Shown here piece after piece: positions 63,396 to 64,000 of a stretch of DNA of 64,000 nt. Origin of the DNA: Shewanella phaeophyticola (GTDB lineage Bacteria > Pseudomonadota > Gammaproteobacteria > Enterobacterales > Shewanellaceae); the NCBI RefSeq assembly GCF_025398315.1, contig NZ_JAODOQ010000001.1, forward strand, positions 806,001-870,000. Reading direction: 5' to 3'. The notes under the pieces were generated by a model. It was given only the letters and a program-made list of their open reading frames with translations, did no database searches and was not told the origin of the DNA. The stretch's first letter is position 1, and every line of letters starts with the position of its first letter. The translations under genes were made by a program, and so were the position numbers.

Positions 63396-64000
63396 ATGAA
63401 ACTGAAAAAACTTGTCGGCGCGATTACCCTAACAGCCGCTGGTGTATTCTCAGCAGCATCTATGGCTGCTATTGACCCAACTTTACCAGTGTACGAAAAA
63501 ACAAGTGGTGTTTCTGGTAACTTGTCTTCTGTTGGTTCAGATACTTTAGCAAACATGATGACGTTATGGGCTGAAGAGTTTAAGCACATCTACCCTAACG
63601 TGAACATCCAAATTCAAGCCGCTGGTTCTTCAACTGCGCCTCCAGCACTTACTGAAGGTACTTCTCAGTTTGACTTCAATGAGCCGCAAAATGAAGCCTA
63701 ACGAAATTGAAGCATTTGAAAAGCATTATGGCTACAAACCAACACCTGTTCGTGTTGCAATCGACGCATTAGCTGTTTTTGTTCATAAAGATAACCCTAT
63801 CGATGGCTTAAGCCTTGAACAAGTTGACGGTATTTTCTCTTCTACACTTAAGTGTGGTGGTGATGATGTTTCACGTTGGGGTGATGTTGGTTTAGACGGT
63901 AACTGGAGTGCGAAAGATGTTCAGTTATACGGTCGTAACTCAGTTTCTGGTACTTATGGATACTTTAAAAAAGTAGCTCTTTGTAAAGGTGATTTCCGCT
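63396..64000 (+). CDS. pstS: phosphate ABC transporter substrate-binding protein PstS (partial, frame broken)
   Basis: The start has a signal peptide (to about residue 24, AASMAA). The phosphate-binding motifs [12 protein letters not shown] and [11 protein letters not shown] follow, then, after a frame change at 63672-63677, [17 protein letters not shown] and later [10 protein letters not shown]. The break replaces the expected Phe-Gly-Pro-Met-Ser (GGCCCNATG) with TTTGACTTCAATG, so it fits the GGNCC pattern. PstS binds phosphate in the periplasm for PstCAB. It runs off the window end. A Pho box lies upstream. Confidence 0.9.

Noticed and set aside
737..63701. Programmed ribosomal frameshifting as an explanation for the many broken genes
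   Set aside because: Breaks go in both directions, hit unrelated genes, have no slippery heptamer or downstream structure in common, and include substitutions and a stop codon.
737..63701. Massive pseudogene formation
   Set aside because: Normally essential or housekeeping genes (dxs, rlmM, mlaA) are affected while sequence on both sides of each break stays well conserved.
1..64000. tRNA, rRNA, CRISPR arrays, prophage or complete insertion sequences
   Set aside because: I looked for cloverleaf ends, regular spaced repeats, transposase or integrase motifs and found none.

Overview
The window reads as a chromosomal piece of a Shewanella species, probably a cold-water member judging from the AT-rich base composition. 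The evidence is gene order: lldP-dld, nadK/grpE, xseB-ispA-dxs, pomAB, thiI, gcvA, ygdD-rlmM, NAD-isocitrate dehydrogenase, S9 peptidase, xni-ppnN, rdgC, porin-phoB-phoR-pstS is a run I recognise from Shewanella genomes, and the proteins are typical of that genus (Na+ stator PomAB, many c-di-GMP proteins, D-lactate dehydrogenase of the Dld-II type). No tRNA, rRNA, CRISPR array, prophage or intact insertion sequence was seen.

Layout. 1-7.6 kb: TetR regulator, a very large CHASE/PAS hybrid histidine kinase, a receiver-GGDEF protein, a DUF3187 outer-membrane protein. 8-13.5 kb: small membrane protein, a FlhB C-terminal-like protein with a FliK-like protein, MlaA (VacJ), an RssB-like response regulator. 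13.5-21.3 kb: peptide transporter, OmpA-like protein, MscS channel, exported thiol peroxidase, threonine aldolase, hotdog thioesterase, unknown protein, iron alcohol dehydrogenase. 21.8-27.4 kb: PAS-GGDEF-EAL protein, RhlE helicase, CobW-type GTPase. 27.4-41 kb: lactate use (dld, lldP), nadK, grpE with a heat-shock promoter, the isoprenoid operon xseB-ispA-dxs, flagellar stator pomAB, thiI. 41-51.6 kb: gcvA, hydrolase, ygdD, rlmM, isocitrate dehydrogenase, S9 peptidase, xni, ppnN. 51.6-57.6 kb: diguanylate cyclase, TPR protein with a degenerate GGDEF domain, M61 peptidase. 57.9-64 kb: GST, rdgC, then the phosphate cluster porin, phoB, phoR and pstS (cut by the window end).

The outstanding feature is not a gene. 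About fourteen genes, including dxs, which is normally essential, have broken reading frames, and one carries an in-frame stop. In most cases the break falls where the protein family calls for Gly-Pro or similar, so that the undamaged DNA would read GGNCC, usually GGCCC. The observed strings recur (GGCTCC, GACTTC/GAAGTC, GGCATC, GGCTAC, GACTC, GACCC). A handful of other breaks are ordinary homopolymer indels. I infer consensus errors in the sequence, concentrated at one palindromic motif. That is what one expects if native DNA is modified at GGNCC and was read by a technology sensitive to modified bases. If so, the strain has a GGNCC methyltransferase, visible here only through the errors it causes. 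I therefore annotate broken genes as single loci with their breakpoints.
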